From Neckera pumila (Eukaryota; Streptophyta; Bryopsida; Hypnales; Neckeraceae), in the NCBI GenBank assembly GCA_963969595.1, contig OZ018412.1, positions 5,334,501-5,398,500 on the forward strand: a DNA stretch of 64,000 bases, read 5' to 3'. The translations under genes were made by a program, and so were the position numbers. The notes under the pieces were generated by a model. That model was not told the origin of the DNA and did not search any database. It saw nothing but the letters and a program-made list of their open reading frames with translations. Positions 22,916 to 35,281 of this stretch are shown one piece after another (the stretch's first letter is position 1; each line of letters starts with the position of its first letter).

Positions 22916-24683
22916 TACAGCCAGATCCAATTCATTTACAAATTACCGACTTGAAGCATTCAATTTGTTTGTACAATATGTAGTATAATTGGTGTAATTT
23001 GGTAACCATAACTATCATTTCATCCTTACGCTATTCCAATCTAGCATACCAAATTTTGGTTTTAAGAAAACAAATTCTATTTTTGGTGAATTTTGAAGTC
23101 AATTTTCATGATTTTACATAATATTTTATTGATAATTTTTTTTTTAATTTAATTGCATAGATATGTAGGAAACATCCATATGCACATCTTCATATAAAAA
23201 AACACCCCATTAACCCCTAAAGTTTCACGACTATGTAATCACCAAAAACGCTCCAAAACTGCCATTTCTAATACAACTACCAAATTTTGGGAAAAAAACA
23301 ATTTTTGACACATGTAACCGTAGGATCTTGTGGTATGATATTTTGAAAACATGTGGTAAAAATTTCAGAAAATTCCACCGTGTGGATTAAAAGATATAAG
23401 CATTCAAAGTCTTGAAAACCATTTTTTTAATCCTGCAAAAAACCGGGCAGCTGCACTTTGCAAACTCACTTTTCAATGAAAAAATGCCGATAAAGGTGGT
23501 GCTTCTTTGAATTCCGTGTCCTAAACAAGTTGTCTATATGCATGAAAAATTTCACATCATTTGGAATTGTATAACATATAGGAAAAAAATAGCAAGTAGA
23601 AAGAAGTAGAAAATGACTCAAAATACTAAATTGTTAAAAATTTAATCATGGAATTTAAAAATGCCAATCCCAACGGTTGTAATGTTGTAATCATCAACCT
23701 ACATCCTAAGATTTTATTTTTTTCCAAAAATATTGAAAATTGAGTTAAATAAACGACTCTAAAGTTTTTTTTAGAGTAGAAAATCCATAACTGCCCGCAA
23801 ACCAAAAACCCTCATAACTTTTGACTCATTGATTGCAATGGAATGACTCAAAGCTTTTTAAGTATATATAAATGTAGAGAACCAATTTCAAAAAAAAAAT
23901 TCTAGAAAAAAGATTTTTTCTGATCTGCCCAAACTGCCCGGTTACGAAAAAAAGTAACATATTAGGTCACAACTTTTGACTCGTATTTCGAAATGTCATG
24001 AAACTTGGTACACATGAAGATATTCCTTGCCCCCATCTTCTATTAAAATTTCAGCCTCAAATATGGATATCTCTAGTCACACGTACCTGCCCAAAATTTC
24101 TATACGGCCAAAAAGCGCATGTTGGTCCTTTAGGGGTTAAGTAGCAAAAATATAATCTAGGAAGAGTTCAATATGAAGTATCATATGACCGAACTTTGCA
24201 AAATAGATATCATTAGATTTTAATTAGATTTTGGCAAAGTAATTGTACCATCATGTTCAAATGTACAAAACTAGTTACACCGTGAGGGTCAAACAGCAAA
24301 ATCTAGTTAACTTGTAAAGATATCTATTTCACAAAGTTTGGTCATATGACGCCTCACATTGAATTCTTCCTAGATTATATTTTTGTTAATTAATGGTTTG
24401 TTTTTTTAATATGAAAGATGTGCATATGGATGATCCCTTCATATATATGAAATTGAATTAAAAAAATTCATCACCAATTGTTTTCAATAAAACATTATGT
24501 AAAACTATAAAAAATGACTTCAAAAATTCACCAACTAGATTTTTATTTTTTCCAGCTGAAATTTGGTATGCTTGATTGAGATTGTACAAGGATTGCGTGT
24601 TAATTATGCTTTTTTTCTACACTATGCAAAAAAATTTGAATGGCTCAAATTTGTTGTTTATAAATGAACTAGACCCGACTGTA
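22916..24683. mobile_element. Large palindromic TA-flanked element, family TA-3 copy 1, with nested family D
   Basis: TA at 22914-22915 and 24684-24685. The termini TACAGCCAGATCCAATTCAT and TACAGTCGGGTCTAGTTCAT (reverse complement) match. Arms pair over several hundred bases; the central stem runs 24145-24392 (ATAATCTAGGAAG with CTTCCTAGATTAT). Without the 923-bp family D insertion it is about 840 bp. Confidence 0.7.
23214..24136 (+). mobile_element. TTAA element, family D copy 2 (923 bp)
   Basis: TTAA at 23210-23213 and 24137-24140. Almost the same sequence and length as 2818-3741, differing by scattered substitutions. It is inserted at a TTAA near the centre of the palindrome at 22916-24683. 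Confidence 0.85.
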
Positions 24684-24976
24684 TAATCGGGTACCGTAAT
24701 CTTACAACCGGCCAATTTGAGCATCCACATTTTTTTACAATGTGCAGTATAATTGGTATATTTTGGTAAGTATAATTAATACTCAATCCTCAAGCAATCC
24801 TGATCAAGCATACAAAACTTCAGTTTCAAAAAAGCAAAATTCCATTTTTGGTGAATTTTGTAAGTTACTTTTCACCATTTTACATAATATTTTATTGAGA
24901 ACAATTGGTGATAAATTTTTTTAATCCGATTGTATAGGTATGTAGGGAACATCCATAATCACATCTTTCAAATGAA

Positions 24977-25910
24977 TCCCTAAAAGACCATTTGTCCCCT
25001 CCGGGGACAAATCGGGTCTAGGCAGGTTTCTACTTTGGGGCATTAAATAGGGGTCTTGTATTGCTTATAATTTTCAAATGCCGTGAATAAATAATATACT
25101 ATATTAGCATACATTTTAATTTTAATTTTAATTGATGCGTGGGAGCAAAAGTTATGGCACAATAAGCAAAATAAAGTTTGGCGGGCAGTCCAAAAAAAAT
25201 CACAAAATGTCAAAATTATTTTTTTTCAAACTTTTTTCTCAAAGATTATATCTTTTCCTACATATGAAGCTTTGTTTCATTCAATTTGGACTAATAAGGA
25301 GAAAGTTATGGACAATCTTAGTTTTCGGATAATCTAAGAATCTTCTTGAAAAAATAACTTGTAGAATTCATTTTTCAATGCAATTTTTAGAGTTTTCCAA
25401 AAAAAATTGTTAGGCAAGGTTAGATATTCTTGCTAGAATAATCTCACTATTGGAATTATTGTGATTCAATTCCATCTAAAAGCTATTAACAATTTAGTTT
25501 TTACTTCAATCTTGAACCCACCTCTATTTAACAAATTTTTAATGAGTGAAAATTAAGTGCATTTTATCCTAAATTTTTTTGGGAGATTCTTGACTCAACT
25601 ACTTAACATAAAAAAGTAGAAAATCAAAGTCTATAGTGCAAAAAACTTCAATTAAAAAGACTCAAAGCCAAAAAATCTAGTGAAGCAAGGTGCAAAAAAA
25701 TTTGTTTTCTTCACTTTAAATGCATATATCTTGCAATCTACATGGCCAAAGTTTCTGAAATTTCTTCCACATATTTACATACTAGTCAAGTATAAGATTT
25801 TACAATTCGATATGCAAGAAAAAACCATTTTTAAAGTTCTTTTCTCTTTGCAATAGAAATGACAGTTTTGAGTGTTTTTTGATAAGAAAATCACCTTGGT
25901 CCTTTAGGGG
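24977..25910 (+). mobile_element. TTAA element, family B copy 2 (934 bp)
   Basis: The right end CCTTTAGGGG is followed by TTAA at 25911-25914. The left terminus TCCCTAAAAGACC follows TGAA, a one-base change from TTAA. It is inserted in the left arm of the palindrome at about 24686-27712. Confidence 0.75.
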
Positions 25911-25920
25911 TTAAACAACA

Positions 25921-26207
25921 GCCAGGGAAGACTGACCCCTCTATTGCCCCATCAGAGGGAAAAATGTAAAAGTTGCCCCCTATTTTGTGCCGCCTAAATT
26001 TTGTATTTCTTCCCTTTTCCTAATTAATTTGGGGCCTCTAATTGCAAATATGAATTCAGAAATTGCAAATTTCTATGAAATAGATTGCAAATTGCAATCT
26101 ATTTCTATTGCAAATTGCAAATTTTATCAAATGTGGCAAATAAAAGAATTTCTGTGTTTTCTGCAAGAGTAAAACTCGGGGAAATTTAGGGGTCAGTTCT
26201 CCCTGGC
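25921..26207. mobile_element. Short inverted-repeat element, family Y copy 1 (287 bp)
   Basis: Ends GCCAGGGAAGACTGACCCCT and, as reverse complement, GCCAGGGAGAACTGACCCCT. The interior has repeated TTGCAAATTGCAA words. A degenerate partial relative lies at about 28090-28312, sharing TTTGAGGCCTCTAATTGCAA-type sequence and GGGTCAGTTTACCCTGGCC. Confidence 0.65.
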
Positions 26208-26310
26208 CTTAAAAAACACCCCATTAAGTAACAAAAATGTAATCTAGGAAGATTTCAAGGTTGGAATGACAATGCCCAAATTTTGTGAAATAGATATTTC
26301 TATAATTTAA

Positions 26311-27235
26311 CCCCTAAAGGACCAAGGTCTTTTTTCTGCCAAAAAACTCTCAAAACTGCCATTTCTAGAGCAAAGAGTAAAAAAATTCAAAAATTATTTT
26401 TTTTCGCACATCTAACCATAGGATCTTATACCTAACTAGTATGACAGTGTGTAAAAAAAAATTCAGAATTTTTGACCACACAAATTGCAAGATATCTGCG
26501 TTTGAAGTGAAAAAAACAAGTTTTTCAGCACATTGTGGGACTAGATTTTTTGACTTTGAACATTTTTAACTTAAATTGTTTGCACTACAGAGTTTTGAGC
26601 TTTAAATCTTTCTAATGGAGAATTGAGTTGAAAGTCTAGGGGAAAAAAAGAAATTAAGAAAAACTTAATTTTCATTCCTAAAAACATTATTAAGTAAAAG
26701 TAGGTATAAGATAGAAGGAAAATCTAAAATATTAATATTTTTTAGATGGAATTGAAATGCACTAATCCCAATGGTGAGATTGTTCTAACACAAAAACTAA
26801 ACCATGTGGAACCTTTTTTTTGAAAAATTGAAAAAATTGCATTCCAAAATGAATCCTACAAGTTATTTTTTTCGAAAGGATGCTCTAATTGCCCAAAAAA
26901 ACAAGGTTGTCCATAACTTTCTCATAAAAAAACCAAATGAAATGAATCAAAGCTTTACAAATAGACAAAAATATAATCTATAAGGAAATAAAATTAAAAA
27001 AACAAAATAAATTTTTTTGCAAAATTTTTTTGCTACCCCTTCTCCCCTGTTTTGAGCTTATTTGGGCATAACTTTTGTTCCCGGGCACCAATTGATATAA
27101 AAATTATATTCCCACAAAGCTTATCAGTTTTTCTATCTCCAAAAAAAGTTTCAAAAAATCACGACAAAAATTCAGCCCGTAGGTACTTGTCCAAAACCCC
27201 ATTTGTCCCCTGAAGGGACAATGGTCCTTTAGGGG
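26311..27235 (-). mobile_element. TTAA element, family A copy 3 (925 bp)
   Basis: TTAA at 26307-26310 and 27236-27239. Ends are CCCCTAAAGGACCAAGG and GGTCCTTTAGGGG. It sits at a TTAA in the loop of the large palindromic element at about 24686-27712; the uninterrupted site is visible in the sister palindrome near 24219. Confidence 0.85.
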
Positions 27236-27748
27236 TTAACTAGATTTTGGCAAAGTAATTGTACCAACATGTTGAAATGTATAAAATTAGTTATAGTAGG
27301 CGGGTCAAATAGAAAAATCTAATTACAATAAAGAGATATCTATTTCACAAAACTTAGACATTGTCACTCTAACTTTGAAATCTTCCTAGATTACATTTTT
27401 GTTACTTAATGGGGGTGTTTTTTAATTTGAAAGATGTGCATATGGATGTTCCCCACATATCTATGCAATCAAATTAAAAAAATTCATCACCAATTTTTTT
27501 CAATAAAATATTATGTAAAACTATGAAAATTGGCTTAAAAAATTCACCAAAACTGAAATTTTACTTTTCAAATATGAAATTTGGTATGCTTGATTGGATT
27601 GCATGAGGATTGAGTGATAATTATACAAGATGAAAAATTCATATTCTTTTTCTATGCTATGCAAAAATCTTTAAATGGATCAAATCGGCCGGTTGTAAGA
27701 TTACAGTACCCAAATGCACATTGCTTCTTTTTCTTATCCCATCTTTGG

Positions 27749-27782
27749 CATGTGAGTCCTTGTAACATGTGAGTCCTTGTAA
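27749..27782. repeat. 17-bp direct tandem duplication
   Basis: CATGTGAGTCCTTGTAA occurs twice, head to tail and identical. Confidence 0.9.
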
Positions 27783-28089
27783 CATGAAAGAGAATGATTC
27801 TCCTGTAGTCAAAGGGTTTGAGTCATCGTATGAGCTTTGGCACATTCTCAAAAAACCTCAACAATGGCATGGACCGAACATTGTAGCATCCGCCTAGGAA
27901 GGCCTAAAAGGCACACCAACAATGCAGTGGGGACCCTAAACCTTTTTGCTATAGTGAAGGTCATGTTTGATTTTGAGGTTGTGGTGGAGATGCTCTAATT
28001 CTACCAAGGTTGCCTCTGTTGAGTGGAGCCCAGGAACATCCCATGCCATTCTAGGCTCTTTGTCCGTCGTCCAGGTTGGGGTGAACTGG

Positions 28090-28312
28090 CTTCCTTGCTC
28101 GGCCACTCCCAGTCATTCCAAGGATGCAAGTAAAAAAAAAAGTCTCCTTTTGTGCCCAATTCATATACCTTATACATCTCTCCTAACTAATTTGAGGCCT
28201 CTAATTGCAAATATGAATTCAAAATTTGCAAATATTATCATGCATGGAAAATAAAAAAATATCAATGTTTTCCCAAACAGCCGAGCTAAAGGGTCAGTTT
28301 ACCCTGGCCATC
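28090..28312. repeat. Partial family Y copy 2
   Basis: Shared words are GGCCTCTAATTGCAAATATG and the right terminus GGTCAGTTTACCCTGGC. The left terminus is not clear. Confidence 0.5.
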
Positions 28313-28358
28313 GTCCAGGGGTGGGTATGCTCTAAATAATGTGAATAAAGGGTGTCTA

Positions 28359-28778
28359 TGGTAGGAGGCTGTAAAACAAAGTGGGCATTAAAAATGGACC
28401 CTATAAATGGCTTTGAAATGGAAAAAAGCATGAGTTGGTTTTGAAATTGACCAATATAGTCATTGAATGAATCAAAGAAAAAAGCATTTTTAATTGCAAG
28501 AGACAATCATTCTCTTTGCTTTCCCCATTTTTATTAAGAATTGCAAGTGAATCGTTTATGAAAGACCTAGGCTCACAAATAGGGACCTACGACCCAACTT
28601 GTTTGAAAATTTATAAGTAATTCAAAAATGCTCGGAAAAAAACAAAACCACTTGGGTTAGATTCCTTATCAATTTTTCTTTGTGTGACTAAAAAATGAGC
28701 TAAAAATATTCCCGACCAAGGAAATACATGAAAAAGGCAGACTAGCCCTTAAATGCTCCATTTCTAAGCCTCCTACCT
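28359..28778. mobile_element. TA-flanked element, family TA-2 copy 1 (420 bp)
   Basis: TA at 28357-28358 and 28779-28780. Ends TGGTAGGAGGCT and, as reverse complement, AGGTAGGAGGCTTAG. The family C element is inserted at the TTAA overlapping its right edge. Confidence 0.7.
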
Positions 28779-28781
28779 TAA

Positions 28782-29417
28782 CCCCTAAATGCCCAAAGCA
28801 CCCAAATTTGGTGTTTGCAAAACTTTGAAGTTAAATAAAACCTAACCAAGTTTCTATTTTCAATAGTTTCTATTTTTAGAAAGTTCTTCTTGAAGTCTAA
28901 GTTTAGCACCAAAAATCCGATCTTGAAAGCAAATGATAGTGATTTTCTATCCAAGTTTTTGTACAATGGTACCCATTGCAATCTTGACTTCCCGTAGTGT
29001 TGAGAGCTCTTGGAAATGAGCCTCAAATACACTAGATCTTGGAGAAAAAATCACATTCAAAATTCATTTAAAAAAATTGTGGAGTAGATTTCAAGAAGCC
29101 ATAAATTGATCGGGGTTATACAAGTTAGGCCCTTTAACCTCATATTTTTTTGGTCACCAACTTTTTAGATTCGATTTGTGTAAAGAAGATTGAAAGATTT
29201 TTGCAGTTTTAGCACCCTCATGGTCAAACATTATAATCTTTCACTCCATAAGTGATATTGTTATGTTTTCTTTTCCTATGAGATCCCTAATATGTCCAGC
29301 TTGAATTTGTACGGTTACAACTGAAGAAAAAGTGATACAACTTATCAAAATGTTGGCATTTTGTTCTATTTAGAGCAAATTCCAGGAAGCCCAAAAGAGG
29401 CCTTGGGCATTTAAGGG
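28782..29417. mobile_element. TTAA element, family C (636 bp)
   Basis: TTAA at 28778-28781 and 29418-29421. Terminal repeats are CCCCTAAATGCCCAAAGC and, as reverse complement, CCCTTAAATGCCCAAGGCC. The interior does not resemble families A, B, D or E. It lies at the very edge of a TA-flanked element. Confidence 0.65.
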
Positions 29418-29483
29418 TTAACTGATTACTGGCTTTGGAACCCCTCTGTCCCTCCTCCTATCTCTTTCTGCCATTTCTCAGCA

Positions 29484-29555
29484 GGAATTGTTGGATTGGA
29501 ATGCAGAAATTGTTGGACTGGAATGCAGAAATTGTTGGACTGGAATGCAGGAATT
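29484..29555. repeat. 24-bp minisatellite, three units
   Basis: GAATTGTTGGAYTGGAATGC with spacer repeats with period 24. The short open frame through it has no family match. Confidence 0.8.
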
Positions 29556-29689
29556 GGGCACCACTGGGAGACCTTCCTTCCCCACAAAACTTGCAAACTC
29601 ATCGCTCAACTTTTGACATGCCATGTAGGACTAGTCTCCTGAGATCCTGACTGTTTGCTCGGCTTGGCCTCTTTCAGCAAGCCCAACTA

Positions 29690-30099
29690 AGGTAGGAGGC
29701 TCTAAAAGCGACCCTCTCCTTCAAACCGACCCTATAATTAGTTGTAGAATGGATTGCAGGTGATCCTTGAATGGACCACTTTAGCTATTGAATGCATCAA
29801 GGAAAAATTAGTTTTCTATTGCAAGAGCCAATCATTGACTTTGATTTTCTCAAATCACTTTAGAAGTTGCAAGGGGACGGTCTTTGGAGACCTAGGTGTC
29901 ACAAATAGGTACCTACAACAAAAATCTTTGAAAATTCATAACTAATTCAAAAATGCTTCAAAAAATATGAAACCACTTGTGTTGCGTTTGGCATCTATTT
30001 TGCTTTCTCTAAAAAATGAGCTAAAAATATTTCTGATCATGCAAACCTATGAAAAAGGCGAATCAGCCCTTAAAGGGTCACTTTTAGAGCCTCATACCT
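29690..30099. mobile_element. TA-flanked element, family TA-2 copy 2 (410 bp)
   Basis: TA at 29688-29689 and 30100-30101. Termini AGGTAGGAGGCTCTAAAAGC and AGGTATGAGGCTCTAAAAGT (reverse complement). The interior is collinear with copy 1 (GGACCTACGACC/GGTACCTACAAC, AAAAAATGAGCTAAAAATAT). Confidence 0.75.
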
Positions 30100-30197
30100 T
30101 ACTAAGCTTACTATCACAAGCAAGAGCAGTCTGTGGCAACAACAAAAAACTGAGGAGAGTCCGTCGGAGAGCGTGCACTGTCACTTGTATGCTATTG

Positions 30198-30640
30198 AGG
30201 TAAAAGACCCCATTGCGGTCAAATGGCCCATGATGGACACCTAATGACCCCATTGTGGTTTTTCATACCACAATCAATGCCTTACACGGTAGTTATGGAG
30301 TAATTAGTGACCTCGATAGATACTTCCAACTTTTCAGTGTAAAATTCTTTGTAAAAATTGATTTTTTAGATCTTCCATGTTAGAAAATGTTGTGATTGCA
30401 TTGGGTAGGAAGATGACCACATTGGATTCAAATTTTGTTGGTCATGAGGTAGCCTACAGATTCCTATGAGCTAATCACTTCAAAAATTCAGAAGTAATTC
30501 ATACTTGGTCCAAAAAATTATAATTTCAAATGTCCTCATTATCTCTTACATTTATCTTCGTGTGGAAAAAAAATTTGAAAAATTTCAGCAATGACATGAG
30601 GGCACACTCCTAATTTTGACCGCAATGGGGTCTTTTACCT
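30198..30640. mobile_element. Inverted-repeat element with 26-bp terminal repeats (443 bp)
   Basis: Both ends read AGGTAAAAGACCCCATTGCG followed by GTCAAA when taken inward, a perfect 26-bp inverted repeat. No ORF; the superfamily is not determined. Confidence 0.65.
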
Positions 30641-30642
30641 TA

Positions 30643-30720
30643 CCTCTATTTCTGAAAAAGACCCGTATTTTCTTTGTAAAATACAAAGGAAACACAGGTC
30701 TCTTTCAGAAATAGAGGGAG
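30643..30720. mobile_element. 78-bp hairpin element
   Basis: CCTCTATTTCTGAAAAAGACC folds on GGTCTCTTTCAGAAATAGAGG across a short loop, with TA on both sides. It resembles a Stowaway-like miniature and could form a small-RNA precursor if transcribed. Confidence 0.6.
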
Positions 30721-30721
30721 T

Positions 30722-31979
30722 ATTACTTAGATGAACAACCATCACTGGCTTGCTGCAGGTACGCTTCGTTGTTGAAGAGTTTCAAAAGATCATTGTCAAG
30801 TCAATTGCTTGGTCCAGTCTGAAATATCTTTCTCTAGCAATTAAGGCCATTTCATGCTTGTCAATGGGAGTTGTCTATTGCGTGAGGCAGTTCTGCCTCT
30901 TTTGAGCTCATTGTCATTGTCATTGTGACAAACTATCACAATGAGCTCAAAAAAAAAATTAAATCGAATTTTTTTCATCTCCGATAAGCTCAAAAAACAA
31001 TTAAATTTAATTAAATTTTTTTTGACCCCCTCCATCCCATCCCTTTGTAATTTTTAGGTGGGGGTGGAGGTGGCATTTGATATGGATATATCCCTTTTAC
31101 GTACCCGTCTTGTATATGTACCCATATCCAAAGTTGTTTTTCAATATCAACGACAGGGAGGGGGGGGGGGGGGGGGGGGGGGGGGAGGAGGAAGTCTACC
31201 GTTGGGTGCTCCGGACTTTCTCTTTGGTGAACACATTAGAAAGTGACGCTACCGTATAAGTGTTGAGAACAAAGATTATTATTACGATGGACAATTTTAA
31301 AAAATAAAATATATTTGTGGTAATCAAATCAAAGAGGATTCCAATTGACCAAAGAATGTGTTATATAGATTTTGTATACCAAATTTACAAGTGTTCAAAG
31401 TCTTGTTCATTGATGATCTAAGGTAATCACATTCAATTCTGATCCTCTTGAACGTAACAATGCTAGTATATGAACATAGAAATGCAAGTGTATGAGCCTT
31501 GAATCGAGGTGTAAGTAGACACTCTACAACCATTGAGGCTGCTAGCAACACTTATAATATAGGTGTTTAGACTTCTAGGCTCATGACCCTTTGCTCACAT
31601 GATAACAACCTTCCTCTTAACCCTAAGATGACATTTCAAGCCTAAGGATCATGCTGTCCAGATAATAACGGAGATATATTGTGGGAACTTGCATCATTCA
31701 ATAGTTTTTTTGAAAATTGGACGATTTTTCCTCTTGTTCGAGGAGGCATGGAATAGTTTTACTTCATTGGAATTGTGATCAATGCAAGTAGAACGATCTT
31801 CATCATCTTGTGCGGAGGAGGAGGCACTTCTTTTCCAACGTTGCCGGAGGGAGAGCAACTGTCCAACTTCATTCCCTTTCTAGTTCTACAGCTTGCCAAA
31901 AAACTTGCAGCTCCTCGTTGCCCGATGCAAAATCACTGTGACTGATTCTTTGGGCTGCATACTAAAGACCAAAATTGTT
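30722..31979. other. Unassigned intergenic DNA
   Basis: Holds the G run but no supported gene. Short open frames at 30841-31035 and 31324-31551 have no recognisable content. Confidence 0.4.
31160..31185. repeat. 26-base G homopolymer
   Basis: An unbroken G run between GACAGGGA and AGGAGGAAG. Its length may be inaccurate because such runs are error-prone in sequencing. Confidence 0.85.
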
Positions 31980-31983
31980 TTAA

Positions 31984-32903
31984 CCCCTAAAGGACCAGTC
32001 TGGTATTTTTAGCAATATAGCAATTTTGGGCAGGTACTTGTGACTAGAAATTTGCATATTTTTGGCCCAAACATTAATAGAAGGTGTGGACAAGGAACAT
32101 CTTTCATGCCAATAAAATTCATGACATTTGGAAATATAAGTCAAAAGTTATGGCCTAATACATTACTTTTTTCATCGGGTGGGCAATGTGGGCAGATAAA
32201 GAAAAATCTCTTTTCTCAAAAACAAAACTTTGAAATTGGTTTTTCAGATTCATATATACTTGGAAAGCTTTAACTCATTCCATTTTTATCAATGTCAAAA
32301 GTTACAAGGACTTTTAGTTTGCTGGTAGTTACGGATTTTCTACTCTAAAATAAACTTTGAAGTTGTTTATCTTTCTCGATTTTCAATATTTTTGAAAAAA
32401 ATAAAATCGTAGGATGTAGATTGTTTATTGCAACATTACAACCATAGTGATTGATGTTTTTCAAAATCCATAATTAAATTCTTAACAATTTGGTATTTTG
32501 AATCATTATTTCTTTCTTTCTACTTATGATTCTTTTCCTATATGTTGTACAATTCCAAATGATTTGAAAATTTTCAAGCATGTAGCCAACTTGCTCTAAA
32601 GAATGAATTTAATGAATAACCACAATTTGGACATTTTTTCATATAAATGTGACCTTGTGAAGTGCAGCTGCCCGGTTTTTCGCAAGGCCCAAAAAAGTTC
32701 TTTTTTTCAATTCAAACGCTTATATCTTGCAATCCACGGTGTAAAATTCTGAAATTCTTTCCACATCTTCTCAAACCACCGTGCTTCAAGATCCTATGGT
32801 TACAACTGACCCAAAATATTTTTTTTCCAAAATTTGGTATTTGTGCTCAAAATGGCAATTTTCAAGCGTTTTTGGTGAAAACATAGTCAACGAAATTAAA
32901 AGG
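31984..32903 (-). mobile_element. TTAA element, family D copy 3 (920 bp, older)
   Basis: TTAA at 31980-31983 and 32904-32907. Left CCCCTAAAGGACCAGTC; the right end has decayed (reverse complement CCTTTTAATTTCGTTGACTA). The interior matches family D in reverse, with more substitutions than the other two long copies. Confidence 0.75.
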
Positions 32904-32907
32904 TTAA

Positions 32908-34349
32908 GGGTCAAATGTTGACTCCTACTTTGAAGGGAAATTGAACAAGGTGAATACTCTAAATGGTGACCATTAAAAGGACAAGTATAGGGTGGAGTGG
33001 GGGCCGTTAGGGAGCAGTGAATAACCCTTTTTCTGGATACCATGGGGTCAGCTTGCACCATTTCAAAGTAAATGTCTACTTTTCTCCAGATAGAAGTAGT
33101 ATTTTTTCTCCAAATTTTTTACATTTCTATTATAAATGTAGATGAAATCACAAAATTTGGGTGAAAAGTGCATGAATATGATTTAGAAGTAAAATTTTGG
33201 TGTAAACACTATAAGAACCCCGCGTTTTAGATGATGCTAGTGTAATTTTAGGAGATGGATTTTAGTGGACGTCAATTAAAACAACTTGTGTTTTTATGTC
33301 AATAATAACATCCAATGTAACATCTAGATTTGAGGAGATAGTGAGGGATGTCATATAGCTGGTTTTTTTGAGTTAGACTCCCAAAAAATCAAAAAATAAT
33401 TATTTTGAGGTTATTCTATATACAGTAGCTCTTAAAATGTTTTATGCACTTAGAAAAAATACCATAGCTAATGGAGGAATTATAGATTTTAAACAAAATT
33501 TGGACATGTTGTGGTACAAGTAACACAATTGTATGAAATAAAATATCAATTTTGTAATATACACAGATGAGTTTATAGGGGTTATTGTGATAACAAATAC
33601 AAAAGGTCATTTTTCATTGTAAGAAAAATCAATCTCACGTGGTTGAACAATAGAAACACAATTTGAATGTTGTCATAACCAATTAACTACTACAAAGAAT
33701 TCCATTACAATGCAATTGCACAAAAAAGGTTTCATCAACCTCCAAAATTCATTGAAAAGCTGTAAAGAAGTCATTATAATTTAGTAAGAACAAAAAGATG
33801 AAAAAAACAATGAAAATGAGAATATAACAATTTGCATTTTATAGAATAGATTAGCTATAGTGTTCTCTCTAAATTATTTCAAAAAAATTCCTGAGTGGCA
33901 ACAACAAAATCCACCATATAGACATTTTTGGATAGATAATATTCTTTAGTTTTGTATTTGTATTTGCATCATTTTCATTGAATTTTCAAGATTGCCTTCA
34001 TATATTCTTGGGTGCACATTACATGGATTAATGGAATAAAAACAATCATCATATTTAGGTGCATACTAAGGTAATAATTCCTAAATGGGTCAAAAAGAAA
34101 GGGTTTGAGCACGGGTCCTATCGTTGAATTATAAATGTTTTTATTTGTAGGTTTTGCTAGTAGTTGAAATGGAATTTTAGATTCTCTTAGATTGCATTTT
34201 TTGGATTCCATATGAATAAATTATAAATTTTCAAAGTGCTGAAAATAAATGTACCTAAAATCATCCCTCGTCCCTCATGTATAGAAAGTGTACAGTTTAG
34301 GCAAGCATCAAGATGGGTGGTTTTGCAAATAGATCATAATTAGGTGATG
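32908..34349. other. Unassigned AT-rich intergenic DNA
   Basis: I see no gene or structured repeat in it. Confidence 0.4.
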
Positions 34350-34353
34350 TTAA

Positions 34354-35277
34354 CCCCTAAAGTCCCATTGTCTCCTTGGGGGACAAATTGGATTTTGGGC
34401 AAGTTCCTCTGACCTTGATTTTTTATGAAACCTTTTGACACTTTCTCATAAAATAAAAAAATTGATTAGCTATGTGGAAGTATAATGTTTATTTCAGTTG
34501 GTGACCGGGAGAAAAAGTTATACCACAAAATGTCTAGAACTAAACTCGGCAGGCAGCAACCCAGAAAAATGCAAAAAGTCAAAATATATTGAAAAAAAAA
34601 AATTCCTAAAATATAATACTTTTGTCTATATGTGAAGCTTTGATTCAGCCTATTTGAACTGATAATGAAACAATTGTGGACAATCTTGTTTTTCGGGCAA
34701 TTAGAGCATCTTCTTGATAAATAACTTGTAGGATTCATTTTTGAATGCAATTTTTACAATTTAAAAAAAAAATTGTTTGACAAGGTTGTGTTTTCTTGCT
34801 AAAACAATCTTACCATTGGGATTATTGTACTTAACTCCTATCTTAGAGCTACCAACGATTTAGCTTTGTTTTCAATCTTGGATATACTTCTACTTAACAA
34901 TTTCTTAAAGAATGAAAATCAAGTGTGCTTTTTTGCATTTTTTTTTCTAGAATTTCAACTCAATTATTCAACATAAAAATATTTAAATTCAAAGTCCGTA
35001 GTGCAAGAAATTTCCACAAATGGCGATAAAAGTCATTTGAAATTGCAGGCTAGTGTTCAAAAAAACTTTCTTTTTCAACTTGGAATGCTGAGTTCTTCCA
35101 ATCTATATGGTCAAACTTAATGAATTTTTTTACCACATGATCTTAGATAAGTAGAATACAAGATCCTATAGTTTGATTCTAAAAAAATGTTTTTTTTTTG
35201 TTTCTTTAGGTGAACACAACAAAAATGACGGTTTTGAGTGACTTTTGACAAAAAAAATGGCCTTGGGACTTTAGGGG
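34354..35277 (+). mobile_element. TTAA element, family E copy 1 (924 bp)
   Basis: TTAA at 34350-34353 and 35278-35281. It begins CCCCTAAAGTCCCATTGTC and ends CTTGGGACTTTAGGGG. It is the long version of family E; copies 2 and 3 are about 575 bp. Confidence 0.85.
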
Positions 35278-35281
35278 TTAA

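Larger units (their letters stand above)
24686..27712. mobile_element. Large palindromic element, family TA-3 copy 2, with three nested elements
   Basis: It abuts copy 1. Termini CGGGTACCGTAATCTTACAA and, as reverse complement, TGGGTACTGTAATCTTACAA. Arms and the central stem (CTAGGAAGATTTCAAGGTTG with its inverse near 27385) match copy 1. It contains family B (24977-25910), a 287-bp element (25921-26207) and family A (26311-27235). Outer limits are good to a few bases. Confidence 0.65.
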
